Shown: one piece after another, positions 1 through 8,215 of the stretch
Layout: each line of letters begins with the position of its first letter
Position numbering within the stretch: position 1 is the first letter of the stretch
From: Ignavibacteriales bacterium
Lineage (GTDB): Bacteria > Bacteroidota > Ignavibacteria > Ignavibacteriales > Ignavibacteriaceae
NCBI GenBank assembly: GCA_016709155.1
Contig: JADJEI010000001.1
Span: 62,001 to 126,000, forward strand
Reading direction: 5' to 3'
DNA: 64,000 bases
The notes under the pieces: model-generated
What the model was told of the DNA's origin: nothing
Databases searched by the model: none
The model's input: only the letters and a program-made list of their open reading frames with translations
Translations under genes and position numbers: made by a program

Positions 1-817
1 GCATGCCGCCACAACTCCGGTAGGAATATGCGTGATTCGTACAGCAGTTTCAACTTTATTTACATTTTGCCCACCCTTTCCACCTGAACGATAAGTATCA
101 ACACGCAGATCGGCTGGATTTACATCTATTTCTATCGTGTCATCAATTTCAGGAATTGCAAAAACAGATGCAAAGGAAGTGTGTCGTCTTTTGTTGGAAT
201 CAAAAGGTGAAATACGCACAAGCCTATGAACTCCATTTTCAGCTTTCAGATAGCCGTAAGCAAATTCACCGTCAACCTCAATAGTGACACTTTTAATTCC
301 AGCCCCATCACCCTCTAACATATCCACCAATTGCATTTTGAAGCCGTTCTTCTCCCCCCATCGTAAATACATTCTCATAAGCATATCAGCCCAATCCTGT
401 GCTTCGGTTCCGCCAGCACCAGAATGAATTGTAATAATGCAATTGCTTGAATCATCTTTACCGCTAAGCATATTTTTCAGCTCGGCTTTATCAATTGCGA
501 GATTTAGATTATTTAATTCGGATTGAACTTCGGGTATTAGTGATTCGTCATTTTCAATTTGAGCAAGTTCAATTAATTCTTCGAGTGATTGCGCTTTAGA
601 GTAAATTTTTTGCCATAACTCAACCCAATCCTGTAATGATTTAGTTTCAGCTAAAATTTTTTGTGCCTCAATCTGGTCATTCCAAAAGGAGCTTTCTGTA
701 CTTTTGTTTTGAAGGTCTTTTATTTTCGCTATTTTATTTTCGACGTCAAAGATAACTCCGTAAATCTTCGATTCGTTTTTGATATCCTTTTAGTGTTTTT
801 ATTTCGTCGTCGTACAT
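1..817 (-). CDS. prfB: Peptide chain release factor 2 (3' end beyond the window), programmed +1 frameshift
   Basis: Release factor 2 recognises UGA and UAA and triggers peptide release on the ribosome. Reading starts at the ATG at 817-815, behind an AAGGAT ribosome site. After 22 codons it reaches CTT at 751-749 followed by an in-frame TGA at 748-746 and then C. This CTT TGA C site, with a GGAG element just upstream, is the classic RF2 autoregulatory +1 frameshift. In the shifted frame the protein continues to the window edge. It contains the RF2 stop-codon recognition tripeptide SPF (near 225) and the catalytic GGQ motif within [14 protein letters not shown] (near 80). The remaining C-terminal part lies before base 1. 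The frame break is therefore functional and the gene should not be called a pseudogene. Confidence 0.96.
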
Positions 818-841
818 TTCTATCCTTATTATTTCCTAAAA

Positions 842-1153
842 TTAAATTTCAATTTCCATTCGAAGCAGTGCGGCAGCAAGCGTTTTTCCCTGAGCATCAT
901 GCTTCAGCGAAACAGTTCCCCCTCCCCCAAGTGTGTTATGAAGCAAAAAATTCAAAGCCCTCAGATTTGGTAATTCGTATCGCTCAACTTCACCAAGGCA
1001 AATTCCTTTAAAATGACTTTTAACTTTTTCAACAGTTAAATGTTTTCTGATAATTTCGTAACCATCATCATTATATGCAATAATACCAACATTTGCGGCA
1101 TCACCTTTATCGCCGCTCCTACCATGAGCAATTTCAATTAATCTTTTTTTCAT
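842..1153 (-). CDS. AtuA-associated small protein (C-terminal AtuA-like domain)
   Basis: This is a 103-residue protein beginning KKRLIEIAHGRSGDKGD. The GRSGDKGD start and the later HNTLGGGGT stretch match the small domain that is fused to, or encoded beside, AtuA-type proteins (acyclic terpene utilisation family). It follows the AtuA gene with a one-base gap, so the two are almost certainly co-translated and probably act together. I chose the ATG at 1153 over an upstream TTG at 1165, because the TTG would overlap the AtuA gene. The biochemical role is unknown; family members occur in terpene and branched acyl-CoA degradation loci, but no other such gene is seen nearby. Confidence 0.8.
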   Translation of the reverse strand: MKKRLIEIAHGRSGDKGDAANVGIIAYNDDGYEIIRKHLTVEKVKSHFKGICLGEVERYELPNLRALNFLLHNTLGGGGTVSLKHDAQGKTLAAALLRMEIEI

Positions 1154-1154
1154 T

Positions 1155-2522
1155 TTATACCTCAAATATTTTTACTTCGGGTTGAACTAACGTTTTTGGG
1201 ATCAGTGCAGGCCAGTAGGCTACTACTTCACTTGGTTTTGGTCTGCCGCCTGCAAAACCCGTTACACTTGGCGGTCCGGTTAAAATTAGAGGTGCAATTT
1301 CTTTACCAAATCTTTCAACCGAAAAATAATCCTGCGAACGAACTGCAACTCGAAGCATTATTTCATTAATATTTTCTTCATCTAATTTAGCTGCAAGCGG
1401 ACCGTGACAGGAATTGTAGCCGATAAATTCGCTTCTGATTTCATCAAATTTTAGATTGAGATTTTCTAATCGCTTCCGTAGAATTTGATCTGCAGCTTTT
1501 GCTTTGGTTAAAGCATCAGGCCATGAGTAAGTCAATGAAGCTGAACTGGAATATCCGCTTGAGTATGAGCAAGATACTTTATAGAAAGGAGTTTCTTTAG
1601 CTCCTTTCACATTGAATACTTTAACTCTGTTGTTACCGAGATCATCGAGTTTAATTGATGTGAAATCAGCAACGCAATCGGGGGTGATGTAAGATTTCGG
1701 ATCACCGATTTCATAAAGCAATTGCTCAGCTACAGTTTCGAATGAAACTCTGCCTCCGGTGTTTTCATGTTTGGTAATGATGACATCACCATTTGGAAAA
1801 GCTTCTGCAATAGGGAAACCAATTTCTGCGAGATTAGGAATGGATTGCCAATCTCCCAAAAAATTACCGCCCGATGATTGCCCGCCGCATTCAAGAATAT
1901 GTCCTGCAACTGTTCCGGCAGACAACAGATCGTAATCGGCTTTCCCCCACCCAAATTCATAAATCATTGGGGCTAAAGTTAATCCTGTGTCGGTTGTTCG
2001 TCCTGTGATTATTATTTGCGCATCTTTCTGCAATGCTTCGACAATCGGGAAAGCTCCAAAGTAAACATTTGCACTTAGAATTTTATCTTTGATAATTGAA
2101 ATGGATTGATTGTCTTCCATATTAGCAAGTCCAGCACCTTTACTAATTAAGTCATCCAGATTATTTTTGATATCGTCTCCAAGTACAACACCAACCTTTA
2201 GTTTTCTAATCCCTAAATCTTTAGCAACATTGATAACTGCTTCGGCACAGGCGATAGGATTCACTCCCCCGCCATTTGTAATTACTTTAATATTTTTCTC
2301 GATACAGATTGGCAAAATTCTTTTCATCAATTCCGGGATATCCTTTGCGTAGCCGAGGTTTGGATTTTTATTTTTTTGCTTTTGTAAAATTGACATTGTT
2401 ACTTCTGCAAGGTAATCCATCACGAGGTAGTCAATCTGTCCTTTAGTAACTTGATGGTAGGGGGCATCAATCAAGTCTCCCCAGAATCCTTGTCCCGAGG
2501 CAATTCTAATTTTTTCTTTCAT
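1155..2522 (-). CDS. AtuA family protein (acyclic terpene utilisation, DUF1446)
   Basis: This 455-residue protein matches the AtuA/DUF1446 family by its start (IRIASGQGFWGDLIDAP), the glycine-rich VITNGGGVNPIACAE region near residue 85 and the ITGRTTDTGL segment near residue 175. AtuA was named from Pseudomonas acyclic terpene catabolism, but its reaction is not established. Many genomes, as here, carry it away from terpene genes. It starts directly after the miaA stop and is followed by its small partner, so the order is pcm-miaA-atuA-atuA partner-prfB on one strand. No signal peptide or membrane segment is seen, so it is likely cytoplasmic. Family assignment is firm, substrate unknown. Confidence 0.85.
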   Translation of the reverse strand: MKEKIRIASGQGFWGDLIDAPYHQVTKGQIDYLVMDYLAEVTMSILQKQKNKNPNLGYAKDIPELMKRILPICIEKNIKVITNGGGVNPIACAEAVINVAKDLGIRKLKVGVVLGDDIKNNLDDLISKGAGLANMEDNQSISIIKDKILSANVYFGAFPIVEALQKDAQIIITGRTTDTGLTLAPMIYEFGWGKADYDLLSAGTVAGHILECGGQSSGGNFLGDWQSIPNLAEIGFPIAEAFPNGDVIITKHENTGGRVSFETVAEQLLYEIGDPKSYITPDCVADFTSIKLDDLGNNRVKVFNVKGAKETPFYKVSCSYSSGYSSSASLTYSWPDALTKAKAADQILRKRLENLNLKFDEIRSEFIGYNSCHGPLAAKLDEENINEIMLRVAVRSQDYFSVERFGKEIAPLILTGPPSVTGFAGGRPKPSEVVAYWPALIPKTLVQPEVKIFEV

Positions 2523-3443
2523 TTAATTACTCAATTCTATTATTGAATTAGATATTTCATTTAATTGATTTTCAGAATTTATTTTAAACCAGTGAATTCG
2601 TTTATCTGCATTGAACCATGTCAATTGTCGTTTAGCAAAATGCCGGGTATTTCTTTTGATCAATTCGATGGCTCTTTCAATAGATATTTTATTATCTAAA
2701 TAGGAAAATATTTCTTTGTAGCCGACTGTATTCAATGCATTAAGTTCTTTTGTAAAACCTTTTGCTAAAAGTGATCTAGCTTCTTCTACTAAACCATTCT
2801 TTATCATCTCATCAACACGATTATTAATTCTTTCATAAAGAATATTTCTTTCCCAGTTTAGACCAAATTGAAAATATTTTATATTTATTTCACGCTCATA
2901 TTCTTTATGAAGCTCGGAAATTTTTCTTCCCGTTAAATGATAAACTTCGAGTGCACGAATCACGCGTTTCCAATTTTGAGGAAACATTTTTGCTGCTGCA
3001 TCAGGGTCAATAGATTTTAATTTTTCATACAGAAATTCATTACCATTATTTTTTCTTAGAGCAGAAAGATGTTTTCGGTACTCTTCATCATTGTCCTCAA
3101 TTTCGAATAATCCATCAACCAATGCTCGAACATAAAGACCCGAACCACCGACTACAATTGGTATTTTATGAACATTAAATAATTTCATAAAAATACTTAA
3201 AGATGATTTTTCAAATTTGCTTACATTAAATTCTTGAGTAGGCACAAACTCATCTATAAAATGATGCTTAATTTCTGATAGTATTTTTGCATCAGGTTTT
3301 GCGGTTCCAATATTTAAATATTTGTAAATCTGTCTGCTGTCAGCCGAAATAATTTCCGAGTTCAAATTTTTTGCTAATAAAAATCCAAGCGAAGATTTAC
3401 CAGAACAAGTCGGACCGGCAATTACAATTACTGTGCGTTCCAA
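2523..3443 (-). CDS. miaA: tRNA dimethylallyltransferase MiaA
   Basis: MiaA transfers the dimethylallyl group of DMAPP to A37 of tRNAs that read codons starting with U. The 306-residue length is normal. The P-loop GPTCSGKSS lies at residues 10-18 and is followed by the family signature ADSRQIYKYLNIGTAKP at about 34-50. The RALEVYHLTGRKIS and NTRHFAKRQLTWF segments are the expected prenyl and tRNA contact regions. The start is a TTG (MERTVIVIAG) that overlaps the end of pcm by 16 bases; no ATG occurs before the P-loop. The overlap suggests translational coupling to pcm. Confidence 0.95.
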   Translation of the reverse strand: MERTVIVIAGPTCSGKSSLGFLLAKNLNSEIISADSRQIYKYLNIGTAKPDAKILSEIKHHFIDEFVPTQEFNVSKFEKSSLSIFMKLFNVHKIPIVVGGSGLYVRALVDGLFEIEDNDEEYRKHLSALRKNNGNEFLYEKLKSIDPDAAAKMFPQNWKRVIRALEVYHLTGRKISELHKEYEREINIKYFQFGLNWERNILYERINNRVDEMIKNGLVEEARSLLAKGFTKELNALNTVGYKEIFSYLDNKISIERAIELIKRNTRHFAKRQLTWFNADKRIHWFKINSENQLNEISNSIIELSN

Positions 3444-4065
3444 CCTTCTTTACCAATTAAGAGAACAAATTTGAATTCGGGAATTTCTTTAGTCTCAAAT
3501 TCATTTTCAGAAATTTTGGTTATGACAATTAGTTTTTGAGAATTACGATTTCCAACTGGAATCACCAACCTTCCACCCACCGCCAATTGTTTTTTTAATG
3601 TTTCGGGAATTGAAGGAGAACCTGCCGTAACAATTATTCCGTCGAATGGTGAATATTCATCCCATCCCAAAGTGCCGTCACCATATTTTGTATAAACACG
3701 GATTCCTAGTTCATCAAATAATTTTTGCGTATTGTGTAGAATATCAAGCTGTCGTTCAATACTATAAACAGAAGCTCCCATCTTGTTTAATATTGCTGCT
3801 TGATATCCCGAGCCTGTTCCGATTTCAAGGATTTTGTTGTCCGGTTTTACTTTTAATTCCTGTGTCATAAGCGCAACAGTGTAAGGCTGCGAAATCGTTT
3901 GTCCAAATCCAATAGGTAAAGCAACGTCTTCATAAGCATGATGCTTCATAGCAGGGGGACGAATTTATGTCTCTCAATCTCACCAATAGCTTTGAGAACA
4001 AAAATATCGTCAATTCCTTTATTAGATAATTTATCTACTAACTCTTCTCTTTTAACTCTGTACAT
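3428..4065 (-). pseudogene. pcm: Protein-L-isoaspartate O-methyltransferase with a one-base frameshift
   Basis: The enzyme repairs isoaspartyl residues in damaged proteins using S-adenosylmethionine. From the ATG at 4065 the frame gives MYRVKREELVDKL and runs through IGEIERHKFV, then ends at TGA 3948-3946. The downstream frame carries MKHHAYEDVALPIG, the GQTISQPY motif, SAM motif I (ILEIGTGSGY) and the C terminus. Both halves align with the normal sequence order of Pcm, and joining them gives about 212 residues, the usual length. The break lies at a C5 run on the minus strand (plus-strand G5 at 3954-3958); six C would restore the frame. The downstream half alone could start at ATG 3949 (173 residues) but would lack the first helix. 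A sequencing error and a true mutation are both possible. Confidence 0.85.
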
Positions 4066-4150
4066 CTTTTAATTATTTTTTCTTTATCTAAAGATAAAAA
4101 TAAATGAGTAATTATTTAATTTTGAATGACTAAAATACATTGGATAAAAA

Positions 4151-4669
4151 ATGATCGAATCAATTTCTGGTGCATTGTTAATTATGGGTATGCGTATTTG
4201 CGATGTAACTATCGGAACAATTAGAACATTATTAGTTGTTCAGGGAAGAAAATACTTAGCTGGTGCTGCTGGTTTTGTTGAAGTTCTGATTTGGATTTTT
4301 GTGATAAGATTTATTTTTCAACATCTTGACAGTGGTTATAATTATTTTGGATACGCTGCAGGCTTTGCAATTGGAAATATTGTTGGAGTTACACTTGAAC
4401 AAAAAATTGGATTGGGCTTTGTCCAGTTAAACATCATATCCAAATATGCAACTGATGAAATTGCAAACTCGCTTCGAAAATCAAAATACGGAGTTACGAT
4501 ATTACCAGCAGAAGGGGGAAGCGGTGGCGTTTCGATAATTGTAGTAATTGTTGCCAGAAAGTTTCAACCGGATGTAATTAAACTTGTTGAATCAATTGAT
4601 AAAAGTTCATTTATTACTGTTCAGCCTTCGATGCCGTTTCGTGGATACACCCACGGACCAAGAAAATAA
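4151..4669 (+). CDS. DUF2179 / UPF0316-type membrane protein
   Basis: This is a 172-residue protein with three hydrophobic N-terminal segments (residues about 5-85) followed by a soluble C-terminal domain of about 80 residues ending RGYTHGPRK. The start MIESISGALLIMGMRICDVTIGTIRTLL is written here only in outline; the DVTIGTIRTL segment and the GVTILPAEGGSGGVS segment are typical of the UPF0316/DUF2179 family (DUF5698 membrane part plus DUF2179). The function is unknown. It is transcribed away from pcm and ends about 160 bases before the next gene, so it is probably monocistronic. Confidence 0.85.
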   Translation: MIESISGALLIMGMRICDVTIGTIRTLLVVQGRKYLAGAAGFVEVLIWIFVIRFIFQHLDSGYNYFGYAAGFAIGNIVGVTLEQKIGLGFVQLNIISKYATDEIANSLRKSKYGVTILPAEGGSGGVSIIVVIVARKFQPDVIKLVESIDKSSFITVQPSMPFRGYTHGPRK

Positions 4670-4710
4670 ATTATTTTTTTTAAAAGATTTATTGATTTTA
4701 ATGTTTTTTT

Positions 4711-4737
4711 TTGCAAATATGCAGTTGAAATAATTTG
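4711..4737 (+). promoter_or_regulatory. Possible Bacteroidetes-type promoter
   Basis: TTG at 4711-4713 and TAATTTG at 4731-4737 resemble the -33 TTG and -7 TAnnTTTG elements of Bacteroidetes housekeeping promoters, with 17 bases between them. The pair lies about 100 bases upstream of the secreted protein at 4833. The match is partial and such AT-rich strings are frequent here, so this is a guess. Confidence 0.3.
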
Positions 4738-4832
4738 TTCTTTTTCAAAAAAACAAATAAGAGACAAATGAATCACTCATTTTCTGTTTCACTAAATAAC
4801 TTACTTACTCATAATTCAATTCTGGAGGTATA

Positions 4833-6605
4833 ATGAATAGACTTCAAACTATTCTGCAAGCAACTCTTCTTTCATTAGTAGTAGTTGCGTTCACGTTCGC
4901 TCAGGACTTTTCTCGTTCTAGTATTTTCAATCACGAAAGAGCTCCTTATCAAGTTGATGCAACCGTCCTGCAGTGGGATGACGGCGTTAATTTTGATGCT
5001 ATCGGTTTAACATCCGGTGGTACTTTCGAAGTCTCTGCTCGTTTCCCAGCTTCATTAGTCGGTGGATTAGCCGGCATGACTTTAGATCAGGTAGAAATTT
5101 ATCTTAATGATCTACCCTCTCCATTGGTCATAAAAATTTATGATCAGGGAACACCTTCTCTTCCTGGTGCATTATTATACAGCGAAGACGTTACCTCAAG
5201 TGCTGTTGGTCTTTCTTGGAATACTTTCACACTTGCTTCATCAGTCACACTTTCAGGTAATGACATTTGGGTTGGGTATGAAGTAACTCATGGTGCTGGA
5301 TTATTTCCTGCAGGTGTTGACGATGGTCCAGCAGTGACTGACGGTGATTGGATTTATTTCAGTGGCGCTTGGGACCACTTAAATAATTTCGGTTTACCTT
5401 ACAATTGGAACATCCACGCTTATGTTAATGATGGCGGCGGGGGAGATCCTATCGTTTTCGCTGATAATTTCGACGCTTACACTGCTGGTCAGCAATTAGC
5501 TTGTCAGAATCCAGTTGACTGGACTACATGGAGTGAAGATCCTTGCAACGCTACTGAAGATGCTTTCATTTCTAACGCTCAATCTTTTAGTTCCCCAAAT
5601 TCTGTTGTCATCGTTCAAAATAATGATCAGGTTAAATTACATGGCGATTTAACATCAGGTAAATGGGAAATTAACTTTATGGTTTATATTCCAACTGGAG
5701 CTGCTGGTTATTTCAACACACTATCTGGATTTACCGGTGGTGCTTATGAGTGGGCAATGGAATGTTACTTCAATGCTGGTGGTGCTGGCAGCATAAATGC
5801 TGGTGGTACGGGTACAGGAACTTTTACATGGGTTCCGGATCAATGGAAATTTGTTCGGGTTGTTGTTGATTTAGACAATGACATGGGCGAATTCTGGTAC
5901 GATGGTAGTATGGTAAATTCTTGGATGTGGACTGCAGGAGCAACTGGCACAGGTGGAGCACTTCAATTAGCTGCTAACGATTTCTTTGGAGCTACTGCAA
6001 CTGATCAAATGTATATAGATGATTATCAATTGATAGATCGACTCATTCCTGTTGAGTTAACCTCATTTACTGCGACTTCTAATAATAACGAAGTCGTACT
6101 AAACTGGTCAACTGCAACTGAAACAAACAATCAGGTTTTTGAAGTTGAAAGAAAATCTGAAGGTTCAGAATTCAGAACTATCGGTTATGTTGATGGTAAA
6201 GGTACAACAACAGAACAGCAGAATTATTCTTATATGGATAAAAATGTTGAAGTTGGCACATATACTTATCGTTTGAAACAAATAGATTTTAACGGACAGT
6301 TTGAATATTCAAATGAAGTTGAAGTTGAAGTTTCAGCACCATCAGTATTTGCTTTGGATCAAAACTATCCAAACCCATTCAACCCTTCTACCATTATTAA
6401 TTATAGCATTCCGGAAGTTGGTTTCGTTAAATTAGCAGTCTTTAACCTTTTAGGTGAAAAAGTTGCTGAATTAGTAAATCAGGTTGTTGAAGCCGGTAGC
6501 CATCAGGTTACTTTCGATGCTTCATCACTTCCATCAGGTGCTTATTTCTACAGTATTGAAAGTGGAAACTTTACTCAAGTAAAGAAAATGCTTTTAACCA
6601 AGTAA
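4833..6605 (+). CDS. Secreted protein with C-terminal type IX-like sorting domain
   Basis: This is a 590-residue exported protein. Residues 1-24 form a signal peptide (LLSLVVVAFTFAQ). Residues 25-400 are rich in Gly, Trp, Asp and Thr and look like extracellular beta-sandwich domains, with possible jellyroll or ligand-binding folds. Residues about 405-500 begin LIPVELTSFTA, a segment common just ahead of sorting domains. The last 80 residues carry NYPNPFNPST, a beta-strand domain and the ending KKMLLTK, which match the type IX secretion C-terminal domain (TIGR04183 type). It is therefore expected at the cell surface or outside. A GGAGGT ribosome site precedes the ATG and a clear terminator follows. 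The precise ligand or activity is not recognisable. Confidence 0.88.
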   Translation: MNRLQTILQATLLSLVVVAFTFAQDFSRSSIFNHERAPYQVDATVLQWDDGVNFDAIGLTSGGTFEVSARFPASLVGGLAGMTLDQVEIYLNDLPSPLVIKIYDQGTPSLPGALLYSEDVTSSAVGLSWNTFTLASSVTLSGNDIWVGYEVTHGAGLFPAGVDDGPAVTDGDWIYFSGAWDHLNNFGLPYNWNIHAYVNDGGGGDPIVFADNFDAYTAGQQLACQNPVDWTTWSEDPCNATEDAFISNAQSFSSPNSVVIVQNNDQVKLHGDLTSGKWEINFMVYIPTGAAGYFNTLSGFTGGAYEWAMECYFNAGGAGSINAGGTGTGTFTWVPDQWKFVRVVVDLDNDMGEFWYDGSMVNSWMWTAGATGTGGALQLAANDFFGATATDQMYIDDYQLIDRLIPVELTSFTATSNNNEVVLNWSTATETNNQVFEVERKSEGSEFRTIGYVDGKGTTTEQQNYSYMDKNVEVGTYTYRLKQIDFNGQFEYSNEVEVEVSAPSVFALDQNYPNPFNPSTIINYSIPEVGFVKLAVFNLLGEKVAELVNQVVEAGSHQVTFDASSLPSGAYFYSIESGNFTQVKKMLLTK

Positions 6606-6625
6606 GAAATATTTCCTTCCTTACT

Positions 6626-6660
6626 AAAAGAGCCGCTGAAATATGCGGCTCTTTTATTTT
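6626..6660 (+). terminator. Rho-independent terminator
   Basis: The arms 6626-6636 (AAAAGAGCCGC) and 6645-6655 (GCGGCTCTTTT) form an 11-bp hairpin with an 8-base loop, followed by TTATTTT. It lies 20 bases after the stop of the secreted protein gene. Confidence 0.9.
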
Positions 6661-6671
6661 AAAGTGTTATT

Positions 6672-6892
6672 CAAATTATAATTTTCCGTCTGCACTTAAT
6701 ATGGGGTTAACTTGCTCCTTCTTCTTTTTTAGAATTGTAATCTAAGCTGTGGTTGATCTAAAGGGGGGATCGATTTCTTGTGGACTTTACTTTACCTGAA
6801 TTATGTTCCTCCACCCTTCTTTGAATTTCATTGGTTGAACCAATATATCTTTTATTGTCCTTTAGGCTTTGAAGGATATAAACGAAGTACAT
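6672..6892 (-). pseudogene. Decayed second copy of the GIY-YIG gene
   Basis: From ATG 6892 the first 41 residues are almost identical to the intact GIY-YIG protein at 6993-7244 (MYFVYILQSLKDNK, then YIGSTNEIQRRVEEHNSGKV). The frame then hits TAG at 6760-6758 after 44 codons. Beyond the stop the DNA can still be aligned with the rest of the intact gene down to about 6672, with many substitutions. This is the left copy of a tandem duplication with an offset of about 352-355 bases. It is likely non-functional. Confidence 0.8.
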
Positions 6893-6912
6893 AACCTTAA
6901 ATGTTTTTTTGA

Positions 6913-6970
6913 AGCGCCGGTCGGATTCGCCCCGCATAGCGGGGTTGCAGACCTTCGCTTTAGGCCACTT
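6913..6970 (-). pseudogene. Decayed tRNA-Cys copy carrying an inserted GC hairpin
   Basis: On the minus strand the segment retains the D-arm and anticodon arm region (AAGTGGCC, GAAGGTCTGCA) and the T-arm and acceptor end (CGAATCCGACCGGCGC) of the intact tRNA-Cys at 7264-7337. The 5' acceptor strand is lost. The part between the anticodon and the T loop is replaced by a perfect CCCCGC-NNN-GCGGGG palindrome at about 6930-6944. It cannot fold as a normal tRNA. Confidence 0.75.
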
Positions 6971-6992
6971 GAATATGTATCAAAACTTAGTG

Positions 6993-7244
6993 CTATGAAT
7001 TAACATTAAGATGATTCAATTCAAAGTCAAGCTTTCCCTTCCGACTCTTAATATACAATTCTCTTTTTGTGGCTTCTTCTTTTGTATTATACTCTTCAAG
7101 GTGAATTAATCTGAGGGGGGTTCGATTTCTTGTTGACTTAACTTTACCCGAATTATGTTCCTCCACCCTTCTTTGAATTTCATTGGTTGAACCAATATAT
7201 CCTTTATTGTCCTTTAAACTTTGAAGGATATAAACGAAGTACAT
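6993..7244 (-). CDS. GIY-YIG domain endonuclease-like protein
   Basis: This is an 83-residue protein made of a single GIY-YIG nuclease domain. The YFVYILQS strand and the KGYIGST strand give the two halves of the signature. They are followed by the conserved Arg of IQRRVEEHNSGKV and a late Glu in EEATKRELYIKSR. Small stand-alone GIY-YIG proteins (UPF0213-like) are common in Bacteroidetes and have no firm function. The gene starts about 20 bases after the intact tRNA-Cys on the same strand, and the tRNA-Cys plus GIY-YIG unit has been duplicated once, with the left copy decayed. Confidence 0.85.
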   Translation of the reverse strand: MYFVYILQSLKDNKGYIGSTNEIQRRVEEHNSGKVKSTRNRTPLRLIHLEEYNTKEEATKRELYIKSRKGKLDFELNHLNVNS

Positions 7245-7263
7245 AACGCTTAAATGTTTTTTG

Positions 7264-7337
7264 AGGCGCCGGTCGGATTCGAACCGACGAATAAAGGTTT
7301 TGCAGACCTTCGCCTTAAGCCACTTGGCTACAGCGCC
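7264..7337 (-). tRNA. tRNA-Cys (GCA)
   Basis: The minus strand folds into a standard 74-base cloverleaf. The acceptor strands are GGCGCTG and CGGCGCC, the anticodon stem AAGGT/ACCTT carries the loop CTGCAAA (anticodon GCA), and the T arm contains GGTTCGAATCC. The discriminator base is U, the known identity base for tRNA-Cys. CCA is not encoded. Confidence 0.95.
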
Positions 7338-7386
7338 ATATCAAAAATGTTTCAAAAAAAAACAAATCCACTTTCGTGGATTTTTG

Positions 7387-7459
<73 letters not shown>

Positions 7460-7579
7460 ATTATTAAATTTTCGAATGCAAATATAAGAGCGCTAACTTA
7501 ATCTTGCAAATTTTTGCTTACTCAATTTATTCTTTTGTAAAAAGAAATTATCTTTAAAACAATAAATAGAAAAAATATA

Positions 7580-8215
7580 ATGGAATTTACATCAAGTATA
7601 ATTGTAGGCTATCTTTTTGGTTCTTTCCCAACTGCTTATTTGTTGATGAAAAAAACGAAAGACATCGATATCACAAGTGCAGGTTCTGGTAATGTTGGAG
7701 CTATGAATTCCTACGAAGTATCTGGATCAGCGATGATTGGATTCTTTGTATTTGCAATAGATTTTCTTAAAGGATTTCTGACCGTATTCGTTCTTAATAT
7801 GTTATTAAATAACTCATTTATTTTTGCTGCAATAGGAGTTTTGTTTGCACTGTTTGCTCATTGTTTTAATCCTTGGTTAAACTTCAAAGGAGGTAGAGGT
7901 TTGGCTACTGCCGCAGGAAGTGCTGTATTAATTTTCCCATTTTTATTTTTCGTTTGGGTATTACTATGGGTAATAATTTATATAATGAAAAAAGATATTC
8001 TATTCAGTAACATTGCATCTAATATTTTAAGTCTTTTTGTTGTCACATCAACTCCAACACTGGCCGTAAAGTATAGTTCAGCAGCTTCGGTTGAAATTGG
8101 TTTATTAATGTTATTTACATCTTCATCAATGCTGATAATAATAATAAAGCATATTGAACCTTTAAAAGAAATAATAAAAAATAAAACAATATTTAACGGA
8201 AAAATAAAATCATGA
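7580..8215 (+). CDS. plsY: Glycerol-3-phosphate acyltransferase PlsY
   Basis: PlsY is the inner-membrane enzyme that moves an acyl group from acyl-phosphate to glycerol-3-phosphate, the first step of phospholipid synthesis. The 211-residue protein has about five hydrophobic segments. It contains GSFPTAYLL, the first loop motif SAGSGNVGAMN (usual form GSGNxGATN, so Thr is replaced by Met here) and the second motif FNPWLNFKGGRGLAT. The C terminus is basic. The stop overlaps the HtrA start by four bases (ATGA), indicating an operon plsY-htrA-purB. Confidence 0.93.
   Translation: MEFTSSIIVGYLFGSFPTAYLLMKKTKDIDITSAGSGNVGAMNSYEVSGSAMIGFFVFAIDFLKGFLTVFVLNMLLNNSFIFAAIGVLFALFAHCFNPWLNFKGGRGLATAAGSAVLIFPFLFFVWVLLWVIIYIMKKDILFSNIASNILSLFVVTSTPTLAVKYSSAASVEIGLLMLFTSSSMLIIIIKHIEPLKEIIKNKTIFNGKIKS

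Noticed and set aside
1..817. Considered as a prfB pseudogene because of an internal TGA
   Set aside because: The TGA is in the CTT TGA C context of the programmed RF2 frameshift.
661..1011. Plus-strand frame of 116 codons
   Set aside because: It lies opposite prfB and the AtuA partner gene and has no family features.
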